Source: Boswellia sacra (Eukaryota > Streptophyta > Magnoliopsida > Sapindales > Burseraceae). From it: a stretch of 64,000 nt of DNA. Each line of letters starts with the position of its first letter. Position 1 is the stretch's first letter. Shown here piece by piece: positions 44,410 to 57,834 of this stretch. A program made the translations under genes and the position numbers. The notes beneath the pieces are model-generated. The model did not search any database and was not told the DNA's origin. It saw only the letters and a list, made by a program, of their open reading frames with translations. The stretch covers positions 1 through 64,000 of the forward strand of contig SNVD02004878.1 of assembly GCA_013180625.2 (NCBI GenBank), written 5' to 3'.

Positions 44410-47400
44410 TTAATCTGATTCTACATCAATATCATCTTCAGATTGTAGTAATTCTTCATTATCACTTTCAGGATTTGATAGAACTTCATCATCCTCATCT
44501 TGTGTATCACATATGAAGTCGTCTAAGTCATCTTTTCCTTGACTTGTGCTTAATCCCAAACTTTGGTCATTAAGTTCATCTGGTTCGACATCATTTCTAT
44601 TGAACACTCTAACTTCTAAGTCATCTTCTTCAACTAAGAAGACACAATATTCTGCTCCCTCATCTTGGCATTGTAGGTCATTTTCAAAATCTTCATTAGT
44701 GTCATCTTGTTCTTCATTTAGCTCATTCTTCTCTTGTGTATCCCATAACCCTCTTCGATCTATTTTATCCACAACTTTCCACCCTTCACCAAGTTTTGGA
44801 TCATCAATAAACATTACTTGTTGAGCTTGAGATGCAAGAATAAAAGAATCTTCATCATACCATGTTCGGGTAGTATTAACAGATACAAGATGGTAATCAT
44901 GATGAATCCTTTTCTTTTTTGGATTTATGTCAAACCACTTGCATTGAAATAAAGTGACTCGGTCTGTGGAACCATATCTTAAGTTTATGACATTTGACAA
45001 TGTCCCATAAAATTCTATTTCTAGATCTTCATGTTCACCCAACACTACTATTCCACAGTTTTGAGTTGTTAATCTTTCATCCCTCTCTTCAATAACATAA
45101 TGCACTCCATTAACATCACATTCTGAAAAAGTATTTATCCTAAAGTCAACCCCAGTTGCCAATATGTACAAAGGATCATTCTTCGTTGTCAGCCCCTGAG
45201 AAAGTAACTCCTTCGTCTATATATTAATAAATGAAATCAGTATACATTTTATTCTTTATAAAAAACAATTCATATTAGTAAGCAGTACTACACTACTTAC
45301 ATGTTTGTCAAACCACTCTGGAAAGCTCTTTTGTTGTTCTATGTTTAAATTTGTTATACCTTGCCTTTGCAACAAATTAATATGCTCACTACATAAGAGT
45401 TTTGATGCATGTTAGGACAATTGTGTGTAACTTACATATAAAATGGAATACATATTGTAAATTAAATATTTTATAAGATGACTTACTTTAAGTATGGTTG
45501 CACCTCCTCACAATTGTTTAAGACGTACCAATGGAGTTTGTTAACCTCTTGTCGAGATAGCATTTTCAGGTTTGAGGCTCCTAGAGGTACAACATTTTGG
45601 GAGAAAACTGATATTCCTCGATCACATTGTCCACGGTCATTGATTCGCTCAACACGAGTGAACTTTGTTTCAATTTGATTTAAATACATAGAACAAAAAT
45701 TGTTACACTCATTACGAATGTAACCTTTTGCAATTGATCCCTCAGGATGAGCTTTGTTCCCAACATAAGTCTTATATTTGCCCAAAAGCCTGTTTTATAG
45801 AGATTAATTAGCAAATTGCATTATTATACTATTAGGAGGAAGTACGATGATTTATATTGCTCAACAAGATTAACAAAATTACCTCTCAATTGGATACATC
45901 CACCTAAATCCAACTGGACCCGCATATTTTGCCTCTTGCGGCAAATGTACTGTCAAATGGACCATTATGTCAAAGAATGCTGGTGGAAAGATTCGTTCAA
46001 ATTTGCAAAGTATGAGCACAATTCCTTTCTCTAGATCTTCCAATTTTGACAAATTTAATGTTTTGGCACATAATTGTCGAAAAAAGTTACACAGTTCTAC
46101 AATAGCTGAACAGATATCCTTCCGTAAGTATGGACGTATTCCTATTGGGAGGAGTCTTTCCAATAGTACATGACAATCATGACTTTTTAGGCCTAATAAT
46201 TTACCTTCTTTGACATCCACACACTTTGTAATGTTTGAGGCATATCCATCAGGAAACTTGATTGATGATAGAAACTGGCAAAATTCTTTTCTTTCAGTTG
46301 AAGTTAATGTGTAACATGCATGGGGCTTCAAAATTCGATTACCTTGATATTGCAAATGCAACTCTGGTCTAAGACACATATCTTTTAGGTCAAGTCTTGC
46401 CTTGTTAGTATCTTTACTCTTCCCATCAATATTCAATAAAGTCCCAACAAGACTTTCACATATATTCTTCTCAATATGCATGACATCCAAATTATGACGC
46501 ATCTTTAACTTTGCCCAATATTCCAACTCAAAAAATATGCTTTTCTTTGTCCAATTTAATTCTTCAACTTTTCGTTTTCTTTTTCTGTTTGTATTTTTTG
46601 GATTCTTCCCTGGCTTCAACTCATTAAACTCTTCAAATTGTTTCAAAATGTCATATCCTGAATATGAGTGCGGTGCCTCCCCCTGTTCTTTTTCACCATT
46701 GTATAATAGACTATTCCTCCATGGATGATCATTGGGCAAAAATCGGCGATGTCCCATGTAACATATTTTACTTCGTATTGATTGAGAGAAAGTTTCTTTG
46801 TTACAAACGGGACAAGCCATGTAACCTTTTGTACTCCATCCCGAAAGATTCCCATAAGCAGGAAAATCATTGATTGTCCATATAATTGCCGCATGCATCT
46901 TGAAATAAACTTTTCTAGATGCATCATAAGTATCTACACCAACTACCCATAAATCTTTCAACTCCTCGATTAACGGCCTCAAGTACACATCAATGTCCTT
47001 CCCAGGTGCACGTGGACCTGGTATTAACAATGACATAAACATAAATGGCTCTTTCATACATTTCCATGGAGGTAAATTATAGGGTACAAGTACAATAGGC
47101 CATATACTGTACGAGTTATGCATATTACCGAAAGGATTAAATCCATCGGTTGCAAGACCCAACCTCACATTGTGTGGATCTTGTGCAAACCATGGATATA
47201 AGTTGTCAAAATCTTTCCATGCTTCACCATCAGCTGGATGCCTCAAAACACCTTCCTCAGCCACTCGCTTCTCTTTGTGTCATCTCATGTCATTAGCTGT
47301 ATATCGTGACATAAATAGTCGTTGCAACCGAGGCTTTAAGGGGAAATATCGTAAAATTTTCTGTGCCACCTTCTTCCCTTTACCAGTATACGGTTTGTAT

Positions 47401-48158
47401 CGTGGTTCATCACATACTGGACACCTCTCATGCAACTCATTTTCCTTCCAAAACAAAGCGCAATCATATTTGCATGCATGAATAACTTCATACCCTAAGC
47501 CCAAGTCCTTTAACATCTTCTTTGCTTCATATGTTGACTTTGGTAGATTATTATCATCAGGTAAAGTATTCTTCAACAATTGAAGCAACATATCTAATGA
47601 CTTATTACTCCAATTGTTAAGAACTTTTACATGCATCAATTTCAATACAAAATTCAATGTTGACATCTTAGCCCCAGGAAACAGACTCTTTTTGGCTTCA
47701 TTCAACAAACTAAAGCAACTATGAACCTCTTCATCTACTTCATCACAATGGATTGCTATATTCTCTTCGTTGGATGGTTGCGAGTGAAATGTTTCCATGA
47801 ATGACGGTCCATATATGTCATGTATCAGTTCATACATCTCATCATCCTCATCCTCAATATTCACATCATTATCAACTCTCGGTACTCTATTTATATAATT
47901 TATGCTACTAGTAGTCCCAAAGTCAAGTTCTTCCCCATGATATATCCATTTTTGGTAATTTGGTGATATCCCTGGTTTGTATAAGTGGGTTTCAACAACA
48001 TCCAAGGATTTCCAAAAGAAATTTTGACAATGTCGACAAGGACATCGAACTTCCCCATTCTCATTCAAATAATTTTTTGCAACAGTCATAAATGACTTTA
48101 CACCATCAACATATTCCTTACAAAGTCTATTTGGAAGTCGGGTCCAAGATCTATCCAT
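44410..48158 (-). pseudogene. TNP2: TNP2-type transposase gene of the CACTA element
   Basis: It starts MDRSWTRLPNRL at 48158. Exon 1 (48158-45883) has a transposase-associated domain with a Cys/His cluster (CPCRHCQNF), then the TNP2 domain (CKYDCALFWKE, CPVCDEPRYK, PWFAQDPHNVRLGLATDGFN, YMACPVCN, HNLDVMHIEKN) and the start of DUF4218 (DIMVHLTVHLPQEAKYAGPV). Exon 2 (45789-45487) continues DUF4218 (AHPEGSIAKGYI). Exon 3 is 45388-45301. Exon 4 (45216-44410) is DUF4216 (VTLFQCKWFDI, FILASQAQQVMFIDD) with an acidic tail. Introns have GT...AG edges. The only defect seen is a TGA at 47280-47282, one base from the expected Trp codon, so the gene is almost intact. Confidence 0.86.
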
Positions 48159-48239
48159 TACCAGCCCTGATAAGCATATAGTTTTTGTTATTCCAACAGG
48201 CTGTAATCCTACACTTAAATTATAGTTCATACATGTCTA

Positions 48240-51200
48240 TAGAGAATATAAAAGGATATGAATCTATGCTTAAGAGTAATATGTAACACATGCATGGATA
48301 TATGGACTATAAGCAATAATTATGATAATTATAACTAATATCCAATGCATGTCTATTTATAGAATAATCAATAAGCAAGGCTAATAGAAACATTTAATAC
48401 ATGTTAATGTATAAATAGAACAAAAACATACCTAAAAAATACAATGCTTTCCTTGACACTTAGCACTCAATTAGAAGATTCATAAAATCTTCATGTTCAC
48501 CACCAACAAAATATACATCCAAAGCTGTACAAAAAAATAATTTAAAAATCATCTCAAAAGTTATAGGTAATCATAATTGAGGCACTATTAAGTGGGAAAA
48601 AATTTACATTTTAATTGTTATGTACACAAGTCTCTTTTACTTTGTCCCCACCCACTACCTACATGTGAACAATATAAAAAAAAATCTCTTACTTTACACA
48701 AGATAGAAACTGCAGTCCACTTACAATTAAAAAGTAAAAAAATCAATGTGTATAATATTTTGATCTTGGGAAAAGAAGAGAATCGAGCTGTTTATTAGAT
48801 TACTTTATTGTATATATTAATGTGTTGCATCAAACTTTAGAGGAAAATCAAAGAATATGGGACAAAAAGTCTTATAATAAAACAAACTGGAATACTTCAA
48901 AGAAATCAAATTTATTAGACTACTTTATTGTATATATTAATGTGTTGCATCAGACCTTAATATTCATATTTATTTTATTAAAATCAAATTGGAAAGAACC
49001 TTAGACTATTTCAATACCTCAAATTACCATCAAAGTTTCATAACTTTTTAAACGTATACATTATAATATTGAATGGATATCAATTGAACTATGATGATGC
49101 AATATTGAAAGCAATATCATAAACAAAAAAATGATACAGGTAGTTGAATTAAAGGTTTAAGTGAAAAGAGAACTCTGTTTGAACATTGCAACACTAAGCT
49201 TTTGCTTTTCAATTTTCTTTAATCTTATAATAGAAACAGGCGTGGGTTTGTTTGTAAACAAATGAGATGAGTTGAAGTTGATCAACATACCAACAACACT
49301 TAGGCAAGTAACGAGTGCTTTTCCAAAACCAGCATTTTTCCTTCCTTTTTAAACAGCCTATAAATGCTACACTGCTTGCTATTGTGGTGGAACCCATTTT
49401 TTGATAAGCTCTGCCAATAATTGCATAGTTGAATTTGTTTCTTTCTGTTTCTCTTTTATTCAAAGCACGACTTTCAATTTGTGGCTTTTCTTTTCGATTC
49501 CTCTTTTTTTTTTATAATTTTTGTCCTAGTAGACATAATCAACGCAATTTGACTAAATGAATGTGGGCACAATGTCTTATATTACTATACTTTTGCTGCA
49601 ATTTACGTTTTAGAGTAAAAAACAAAAAGTTATGTTAATTTATAAGCCAATGATACTCTGTTTTTCACTTTCAATCCAAGAGTCAGACAAGATTAGATCG
49701 AGCACTTTCGTCATTAGCAATTAAAATAGATTTAACAATTAAAGAACTAAGCTGGATATAGACAAAGCACCTGTACTTGCAGCCTTCCAAAGTAAAATAT
49801 TAAAAAGTGCAGTTTCAAAGACAAAGAACCAACCCCTTCTTAAGATCCTCCAGTCCTACAAACAAAAATGAAGGATACGCCCAATGGTTAAAAACATTAA
49901 AAATATTAAAAAACATAAACAAGCAAAAGATATAAAAACAAAATCCAACCGAGAGTTACCAATAAAATTGGAAGTAGAGTTGTAAACCAAACACTAGCTA
50001 GAAACCATGAGATGAATACTGGAGATGTGTTCTAACAAAACACTGGAACTAATCTTTGACTAAACAACATAAGATTTTAGAGCCGAAGTGTGTTATAGGG
50101 GATTTTGGTTTCACGATGCAGTGGTGAGAGTTCAAGAGTTAGGGTTCTGATATTGGCAAGATGAAAATTTTGGGGATTTTAAGTTTTCCGCCTTGTGAAA
50201 TTTGGGCGCTGTTTTGGTTTATATGTTAAAGCCCGTTAAGTTAAAATTGGTTTTAACACTATTTTATTATATAAAAGTAATCATAATTTATAGTCATGAT
50301 TATTTGATATTAAACTATATATATTTAATTTACAATTAAATTAATTTATAGTCATAATTACTAGATATTAAATAATAGTATATTTAATTTACAATTTAAA
50401 TATTAAAATTTTTCCAAGCTAACTTTAATTATTTAATATTTTAATTTAATATCTAATATTTAAGATTTTGTTATTTAATATTTTAATTAAAGTTATTCTT
50501 TGTTTTTAATAGTATTTAATTATATAAAAATGATCACATAATATTAAAATTAATTTATAATCATGATTACTTGACATTAAACAATGGTACTATATTTAAT
50601 TTACGAATTAAATATTAAAATTTAAAAAATCTAATTTTAATTGTTTAATATTTAATTTAATATCTAATAATTAAAGTTTTGTTATTTAATATTTCAATTA
50701 AAGTTATTCTTAATTAAAGTAAGCTTATAATTTATGTTATAAAGACTATACATAAAATTAATGTTTACTTCTCTCATCTGATTACCTGTTCTACCATATT
50801 CATATGTTATATACTAAGTAATTTGAATATTGATGAAACATCCTAACATCTTCCTTTTATTAATGAAAAGTTATTCGTTGATCATCGATACAAACTATTA
50901 AATAGATTAATGTTAAATAGGGATTATATTATGGGACTAGCAATTAAGTTATTGCTCAATTGTATCATTTCATTCACTGTATATATAGTCATAACCATGT
51001 GTTTGACACAAGCTAATTAATACATATTCAATCAACCAATTAATGAAATAAGACATTTTAGATTAATTAGAATTAAGTAGTTGGTTGGATCCTTTAATAT
51101 ATAATATTGTGAATTGGTTAATTAATTAAAGTCAGGTCTTAGTAACTTAATAATATTAACAACCATACAACTTTATAGTAAGTGTGCAATTCATCTTGTT

Positions 51201-51555
51201 GTTGGATCAAAAAATAGTCGCCATTATTATTTTTAAAAATTGTCAAAATGCTTACTTGTTATAATGCGTGTAATTGTTAATATATTAATTAAATATTAAT
51301 ACTTGTGGCCACAACACGTAGGAGTTATGTAGTGCTAAAAATATATGAGCATGATTTCATTAAATATCAATCAACTTTTTTTCAAGAATATTACCAAATA
51401 GTAACTTTCTTAGTAATTGATAGATAATTATAATTTAATAATAGCAAAGCCAAATTATTTGTCCATATTATATTTATATTATCAAAATGGAACCATTGAC
51501 CAACCTACTTATAAAACTAACTTCCTAACCTATCTTATCATAGAATATTATTTTT
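48240..51555. other. Upstream non-coding part of the CACTA element
   Basis: No convincing gene. It holds the probable promoter and leader of the - strand transposase gene. 48805-48835 and 48920-48950 are direct repeats (ACTTTATTGTATATATTAATG). AT-rich imperfect tandem repeats lie at 50272-50720. Confidence 0.5.
50272..50720 (+). repeat. AT-rich imperfect repeats
   Basis: Three or more diverged copies of a unit with AATTTATAGTCATGATTA, GATATTAAA and ATATTTAATTTAC in order. Confidence 0.65.
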
Positions 51556-51559
51556 AGCT

Positions 51560-52285
51560 ACAAAATGACATTGGTCGCCTAATGTAATATTTTGTGACCA
51601 TTCAATGTGGTAGCAAAATCTTTTGCGGGAAACCAATTTCCCTACCCTTTCAGGGATGCAATTTTCCACTACGATCCCATTTGGTCGCTGTATATATTAT
51701 TCTGCAACCATTTAAACGTGGTAGCCAAATCTCTTGGGGTTCCTTACCATTTCAGCGACCAAAATTTTGGTCGCCGAATGAAATTTTCTGCTACCATTCG
51801 ATGTGGTCGTTGTATGTCCCATTCTACGACCATTCGCTGTGGTAGCCAAAGCACTTAAGAAAAGCGATTTCCTTAACCTTTTAGCAACGAAAATGTTGGA
51901 CGCGGAATGAAATTTTCTGCCACCATTTCTTTTGGTCGCTGTATACGACATCTAGCTACCACCTTTCCGGTGGCTAAATATGATTTTCGGAGTACATCTC
52001 TTAACCTTTTCAGCGACCACAATTGGTCGCAAAAAGCTTCTTTCAGCTACGAACATTATATGGTCGATAAAACATTATTTTGCACCGCTTGATTTTCTGC
52101 CACTAATGTTTTTTTTCGTCGCAGAATAAGGATATGGCGACGAAAAATTGGTCGCGGAAAAATTTTTTATTTCTTCAGCTTTGGCCACCACCTTCGGCTA
52201 CGAACGTATACTTTCGTCGTAGAATCAAACATACTGCTACCAATTTCCATTCGTCGCGGAAAATATGGTCGCTTAAGGGTAATTT
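51560..52285. repeat. Right subterminal repeat array of the CACTA element
   Basis: Many GGTCGC/GCGACC and GGTAGC motifs spaced 20-60 bp in both orientations, the counterpart of the left array. Short frames across it are not genes. Confidence 0.8.
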
Positions 52286-52347
52286 TCTTGTAGTGACAGT
52301 AGACTATAGCTACGTTCACAATTGAGGTGCAATGTTTATTCTTGCAG

Positions 52348-52725
52348 TAAGCTTCTGAAGACACATGATGATATAGAATCAGATAGAATCCAAAAAGATA
52401 TAAGGGACTCCATTATTAAGATGATCAACAAAAGATAAATGAATTTGACAACAGGAGAAACAAATAGCAATTAGAGTAATTTTCTTGGAGTACTGTCGAA
52501 GGCCTATAACATTGAGGATAACAGTAAGCCAATATCTATAAGAGATGTGACAAATGAGTCTAAGACATCTTACTTTGCTGGACATGAAATGACTGCAAGC
52601 TTACTCTCTTGGAGTATTCTTCTTCTAGCAACCCACAGCGATTGGCATGACAGGCTAGGACGGAAGTTCTCGAATTATTTGGCCAACAAAATCCAAGTCC
52701 AGATACAATCTCAAGATTAAAGACT
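52348..52725 (+). pseudogene. P450 exon 4
   Basis: After a TTGCAG acceptor: KLLKTHDDIESDR, RDSIIKMINKR then TAA, a further TAG, SNFLGVLSKAYN, the I-helix YFAGHEMTASLLSW (AGxETT with Met for the first Thr), a one-base shift near 52662, then EVLELFGQQNPSPDTISRLKT. The expected GTAAGC donor reads ATAAGC at 52726. Confidence 0.8.
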
Positions 52726-55551
52726 ATAAGCAAACCTTAAACTTGGACCGAATTAATGTATTTGACATTAATCATCCATGTCTAAATTTTCTTTCATCAC
52801 TGCAAGAATTTTTAAATATTTGTTACTCTAAAATTTTTTTATTTGGCGGTTTTTTGAAAATGCAAGAAATATAACATTGTTTTAGAAGTCAAACCTATCT
52901 TTTGACCTTGTTTGGCGCTTTTTGTCTCTTTCAAGCATATATTTATCGCTTTTTTTTTAAGTAGTGTCAAGGGACAACTAAAGGAAAAAAAAAGAAAAGA
53001 CATAAAACCATAACAAATCAAACGATACTCAATGCTTAGACTATTCTACAAACTCTTTTTCTTCAATCTTTCACTTTCACCCCTTGCTCACCTCATTTTA
53101 CTCTTCAATTTTGAAGTGCCGATTCACTCATGTCTCCTTCTCTTTCGCTCTCTGTCCTTTGAAGCCCTTATAGATGGCTTCCTGAAGACTCGTGTCTACG
53201 CTCTGCCGCTCTTCTCTCAGACGATCCACCTCTAAGTCCCCATTATCTCACTCCTCCCTCACCGTCGATCAGATCTAGCCACTTCAAATGGCAATGAGTG
53301 GGTCTCTTACTTTAGGTTTACGATCTGATCTTTTCTTTGGTTATTTTTTGAGGAATGTTGAGTGTTTCCTTTCTTAATCTCGTGTTGTTATATGATACTA
53401 CATTACATATACAGAGCTTATTTCTAAATTTGTTTTTTTTTTTTTTAATTTGAAACTGAAAACCCTAATTTTGGCATTATACTGAGAAAGAGATATGACA
53501 AAAAAATCACAAATTTTCTGTCTAGTTCGGGTCCAGTTACATGGCGGTGATTCAAGGAAGGAGTTTTTTAGAGGTGGCTACGGACCTGCTCTTACTGTTT
53601 CAGGTCTGATTGGTTAATTCTCTATTTTTTAGTTTTTTCTCTTAATCAAATCGATCCGCATTTCTGAATCTTATCTAGTGTTTGGAGACTTTTGATATGA
53701 TTTGTTGTTGTGTTAGAGAGCGGAAAGCTAATCACGTGGTGTTCAGCAAATGATGAATGTCAAAGTTACTTGACTTCTAGGAATCACGGGGTACTGCTGT
53801 AAATTCTAATGTGCAAAAGAAAAACTATTGCTTCTATTTTGTATTTCGATTGATATAGCCTTCTCTTTCTACAAAAAAAAATAATAATAATAATAATTTA
53901 GATGAAATGCCAGAACCCTTTCGTTTTCCAATTGAAGCTTTTATAGTTAAGGTTTCTGCTGGTTGGGTCATTGTGTTATAGTTATGGGTACCCTTCTCTT
54001 ATCTCATCTCATCTTCTTTAACTTTAGTATCTTGTTAAGCAATCTTCCATTTGGACTTGATTTGTGGTTTTATATTCTAGATAATTCATGTGGTGCTGTG
54101 ATTTCATGATCTTAATGATAGGTAGACTTATAATTTGTATACTCACCTGCTCACCAACAAAATTCGTTTCTTGATTTTGTTTGGATGAGAAATGTGTGTG
54201 AATTATAATTGATTGAAACTGGCCAATGAGTGGTCCTGCCAATGATATGCTTTGTGCTATGCTAGTGGGAAGATAATAAATTCTAATAAGCATTAGTAGA
54301 AATCTAGTTCAACTTCTTTTGATTGAAATTTATATTTTAAAAGCATTTGAAGAGAAATAAACAATAAAAAAAATTTATTGTTGAATAAGGTGTTTAGTTT
54401 CGTTACAGCCACGAGGGCTGCCCACATGGCCAATGAAATTTGTTCTCTTAAGCTTGCATGGTATGAAAAGTGAGCTTCCCAAAATCAGCTTTGCATTTCA
54501 TGAATTCTTTAATCATTTACTTGCTAATTATTGTCAGCCACATTCTTGCTAATGTGAAAACGAAACAAGTGATACTAATTATTATATTCTTTTGCATATT
54601 CCACTAAATTTGCTGTCAAACGTGAATAGTTTTGTGGCTTTCATTATTGCAATAACTAGATTTTCAACTTAGAAAAAATCCAGGTGAAAGTAGGAGGGCA
54701 GTGCATCAATTTTTTTTAAAATTTTTGTAAGACAGTTATCTTAACAATTTAAATATCTAAAATATATTATTATATTAACTATATATATATATATATATAT
54801 ATATCTTTAATTTGTCTGGTTATAATTTGTTGGTGTAATTGTCTACAAAAAGTTAAGCTAAGCATGCTTGACCGACTTTTAATTAACTATTATGGTGATG
54901 TTCAAGACATCTTAGGTTGGGCAATGCACTGAGTAGTTGCCTCTTATACATTAATTATGCCTTTTTTTTTTCAATATACACATAAAAAAAGGTTAATGTA
55001 GTTTATAGTCTATTGGTTTATATGATTTGACGGATTCTAGTTGACAGTGTATTTTGTTTTGGTTCCTTTAAGATAGGTAGATTTTATTTGTCTATGGTGA
55101 TCTGTTTTTGTTAATATTCTACATTGGTTTTCATTACCTAAAGTTTTGAACTTCTCCTCCTTAGTCCCCAATCTTTATCTATACTTAACAAAATATTTTA
55201 TAGGTGATGTCAGTTTTCCAAGCAATTGTGGTGGTTACTTAAAATTACTTATTAGAGATATGTTGAATGTATAGCAGCCTAGACTTAGCTGACTCTAGAT
55301 GTTGGAATTTGTAGCTATTAAGTTCTACTTTGGACAAAATTTTACCATTTCAATGTTTCACGAAGGATAGCTTTATCAATAAAAATATACAACATTTAAA
55401 CTAATAGAATCATATGGTTCGTGAAACGAAATATAAAGTTGTTTAATCCAGTTGTCAATTTGCTTGAAGTAATATCTACCTTGAATAAAGATTCTAATTT
55501 TATATTATTATGAACTTATCGTAAAATAGATATTGAATTTTTCATTCTCAT

Positions 55552-55767
55552 TTGCAAATGCATATGGCAATGCTAAATGCATTCCACCTAGTTGATTCAA
55601 ATATATATGGTAATGCTTTGGCTTGGCTTTATAAACAAATGTCTTCGCAGCATTGCCTTACTTTGGCCGTAGTTTTAAAGTATATGATTCTTGTGCCACA
55701 TGTGCTTGTACAAATGCATATGGCAATGCTGAATACCTTCCACCTGGTGGATTCAAGTAATATATAT
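55552..55767 (+). repeat. Two ~60-bp direct repeats
   Basis: AAATGCATATGGCAATGCT(A/G)AAT...TTCCACCT(A/G)G(T/G)TGATTCAA occurs at 55555-55602 and 55711-55758. Confidence 0.7.
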
Positions 55768-55826
55768 ATATATACATACACATACATACATATACATATA
55801 TATATATATATATACATAGATATAGT
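55765..55826 (+). repeat. (TA)n/(CATA)n microsatellite
   Basis: A run of TA and CATA units. Confidence 0.9.
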
Positions 55827-56813
55827 AGATTCACTTTTTGAATATTTTCTTTTATGGTTTGGAAAGTTAAATATGGAGTGGGCAATGATGATGGTTGAAC
55901 TATGTGTGAGTGAGACATGGCAATTAAGTTGACTATATAAAAGATTGAGCTGGTTCATTGGTACGAGCTATAAGCCTGGTGAGTTCATATATAGTGCTTA
56001 TTATTTGGTCTTGATTTTATTCTACATTATTCCTTTATTTGGGAATCTTTTTAATGATATTTTAGTCAAAAGTTAGTTTGCTCTCATGAAATTAGTGTCT
56101 TTTATTTTATTTACTTAGTTTGATTCAACTAGTCTAGTGTAAAAGAAAGGGGTATTAATGAAAGTTCATCTAAAAGTATTGAATTTCTTCTGGAGAAATC
56201 TTGGACAAGTAAATTTTTTGCTCAAGTATATGTCATTTAATTATTAAGAACAGCTGTTAATGGAAGAAAAAGACCTAGCGAGCAAAATTAAAAAATTCTA
56301 GCTCTCTACTTGATCATCTTTTTACTCTAGTTCCTATGTTTTTAGGTTGCCTTTTGTGATGATGCATGGCTGATCATATGAAAAATCTATTTAACAAAGC
56401 TGGTCTTGTATTGATGATCCATATCAATAAGGAATTTATAATCTCTTTGGTTGATTTGAATTTTGAAAGTTCTGGGTCCTTACCTTGATAATAACTGAAA
56501 TTCTCTTTCCTTTTGCATTATATTTATCGAGATAGCAGTATGACACAATTATAAACTTAATAAAAGAAAAGACTAAAGCAAAAGACATTATAGCTTTGAT
56601 GATGAGGCAAAAGATGTGTCTGTTTTCATGATTTCGTGAATTATAGACTGGTGACTTTGCACTTGCAAAGAATTCCTGATTCAACAAGCTTCTACTAGTC
56701 ACGCTTGCTCTAGGTAAGCTTGAGTAAAGCTCAAGCCAGACTCAACCAAGTTAAGCTTGATTAGGCCATTGCATAGTGGGCTCAACATGTGGGTGATGGT
56801 CCTTTGCTTGCAG

Positions 56814-57459
56814 GTTTCAGAAACCATTCGAAATTGCTGTTTTGAAGCTGAGCATCAACTGCACAAAAATCTGTTTTTGATTTCTGAGTTTCTTTGGCCA
56901 GCTCTACTTCTTCCAATTGCTGGCAGCAAGGTAATGTCTCAGCATTTTTTATCTTTCAAAGCATTATTAAGTCCTCTTTTGTTTAATTTATTTTTGGTCA
57001 GTAAAATATTTGTTTCACACCAACTATTTGGTATGCTCTTGCTTACATAAAATGCTATCTTTGGTGTATTATTCCAATTTTTTGACCTAGAAATAAATGC
57101 TACAACTATTCTACTGCTACATTAATGATCTTAAAAGATACTTCCAGTTTCATTTTGTTAGTTGATCTGAAATTTTTATAGCTTCCTTTGTTCTAAATTT
57201 GAATTTTTTTTAACTGCCCTCTGCCCCATCGTTTGCACTCTTTAAATGTTTTGCAACCTTGGTTCTTGTTTGCATTTAATGCAATAATTGATGATTTTTG
57301 TTCTTTGATATGATGGCTTCTGACCAGGTATATAACAAACAAGACACGTCAAAAATGCCACTTGAGCTTGCAAGTGCACTAAAGATCGAGCGTGAACTAG
57401 TTGATGATCCTGAAATTTGTGTTCAAGCATTGGAGTTTATTTACTTAATCACATAACAG
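56814..57459 (+). pseudogene. HGH1: Captured fragment of HGH1 (Armadillo-like, DUF383/DUF384)
   Basis: Exon one (56814-56930, after TTGCAG, before GTAATG) encodes 39 residues: SETIRNCCFEAEHQL and LISEFLWPALLLPIAGSK. Exon two (57328-57459, after GACCAG) encodes VYNKQDTSKMPLELASAL, DDPEICVQALE and then TAA at 57454. These match the C-terminal half of plant HGH1, an Armadillo-type chaperone that in yeast helps fold elongation factor 2. Splice phases agree between the exons. The N-terminal half and the last exon are not seen, and the stop precedes the EAGRRAFW block, so it is a fragment. The preserved intron shows that DNA, not spliced RNA, was captured. It lies inside the CACTA element at 52798-58131. 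Confidence 0.8.
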
Positions 57460-57834
57460 GTCATATACTGTGATTTTTTTATTCATTTTTTCTTTTTATT
57501 GTCCCTGCTTAGAGCTCGGAATATGTATCTAAAAGTTGGGTATTAAAAAAAAACCTTTATTCCGAACATGCCATGTCATAGACTTTTCCTTAAAAATTAT
57601 ATGGGTTTAGCTTACCTCTGTCTCTCATTTCTTATTGTTCTGTTACCAATTGACGTCAAAGAGATCCAACTAGCCTCTTTTAAAATTTTCACCATTGAGA
57701 CCAATATGAATCAATGATATGACAGCTCAGTATGTGGATATAATTAAATAATTGAAGTTGTCAGATGTCTCTGAGAATCAATTTTTGATCCTTCAATTGT
57801 TTCACTATTTCTTCCACTCTACGTGTAATTAAAT

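Larger units (their letters stand above)
40950..52295 (-). mobile_element. CACTA (En/Spm) transposon, near-autonomous
   Basis: 11,346 bp. The left end is CACTACAAGAAAATC and the right end is its inverse (AATTTTCTTGTAGTG). The 3-bp target duplication ACA is present on both sides (40947-40949, 52296-52298). It carries a TNP2-type transposase gene and a Tnp1/Transposase_24 gene, both on the - strand, and dense subterminal TGGTCGC/GCGACCA arrays. It lies in intron 3 of the P450 gene, opposite to the host gene. Confidence 0.93.
52839..56750. other. Interior of the non-autonomous CACTA, mostly unassigned
   Basis: A pyrimidine-rich, CG-containing stretch at 53090-53290 resembles a plant promoter/leader, followed by a short ATG frame at 53282. 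53541-53610 has codon-like sequence (MAVIQGRSFLEVATDLL) I cannot place. Simple AT repeats occur at 54780-54804. The remainder looks like intron or intergenic DNA. Confidence 0.4.

Noticed and set aside
51594..52364. Short frames in the right subterminal array
   Set aside because: They are translations of the TGGTCGC repeats in several frames.
54024..54293. 89-codon - strand frame
   Set aside because: No similarity recognised, no splice or promoter context; probably chance.
56814..57459. HGH1 as a resident gene
   Set aside because: Only two exons are present, a stop precedes the conserved C-terminal block, and the fragment lies inside CACTA ends within a P450 intron.
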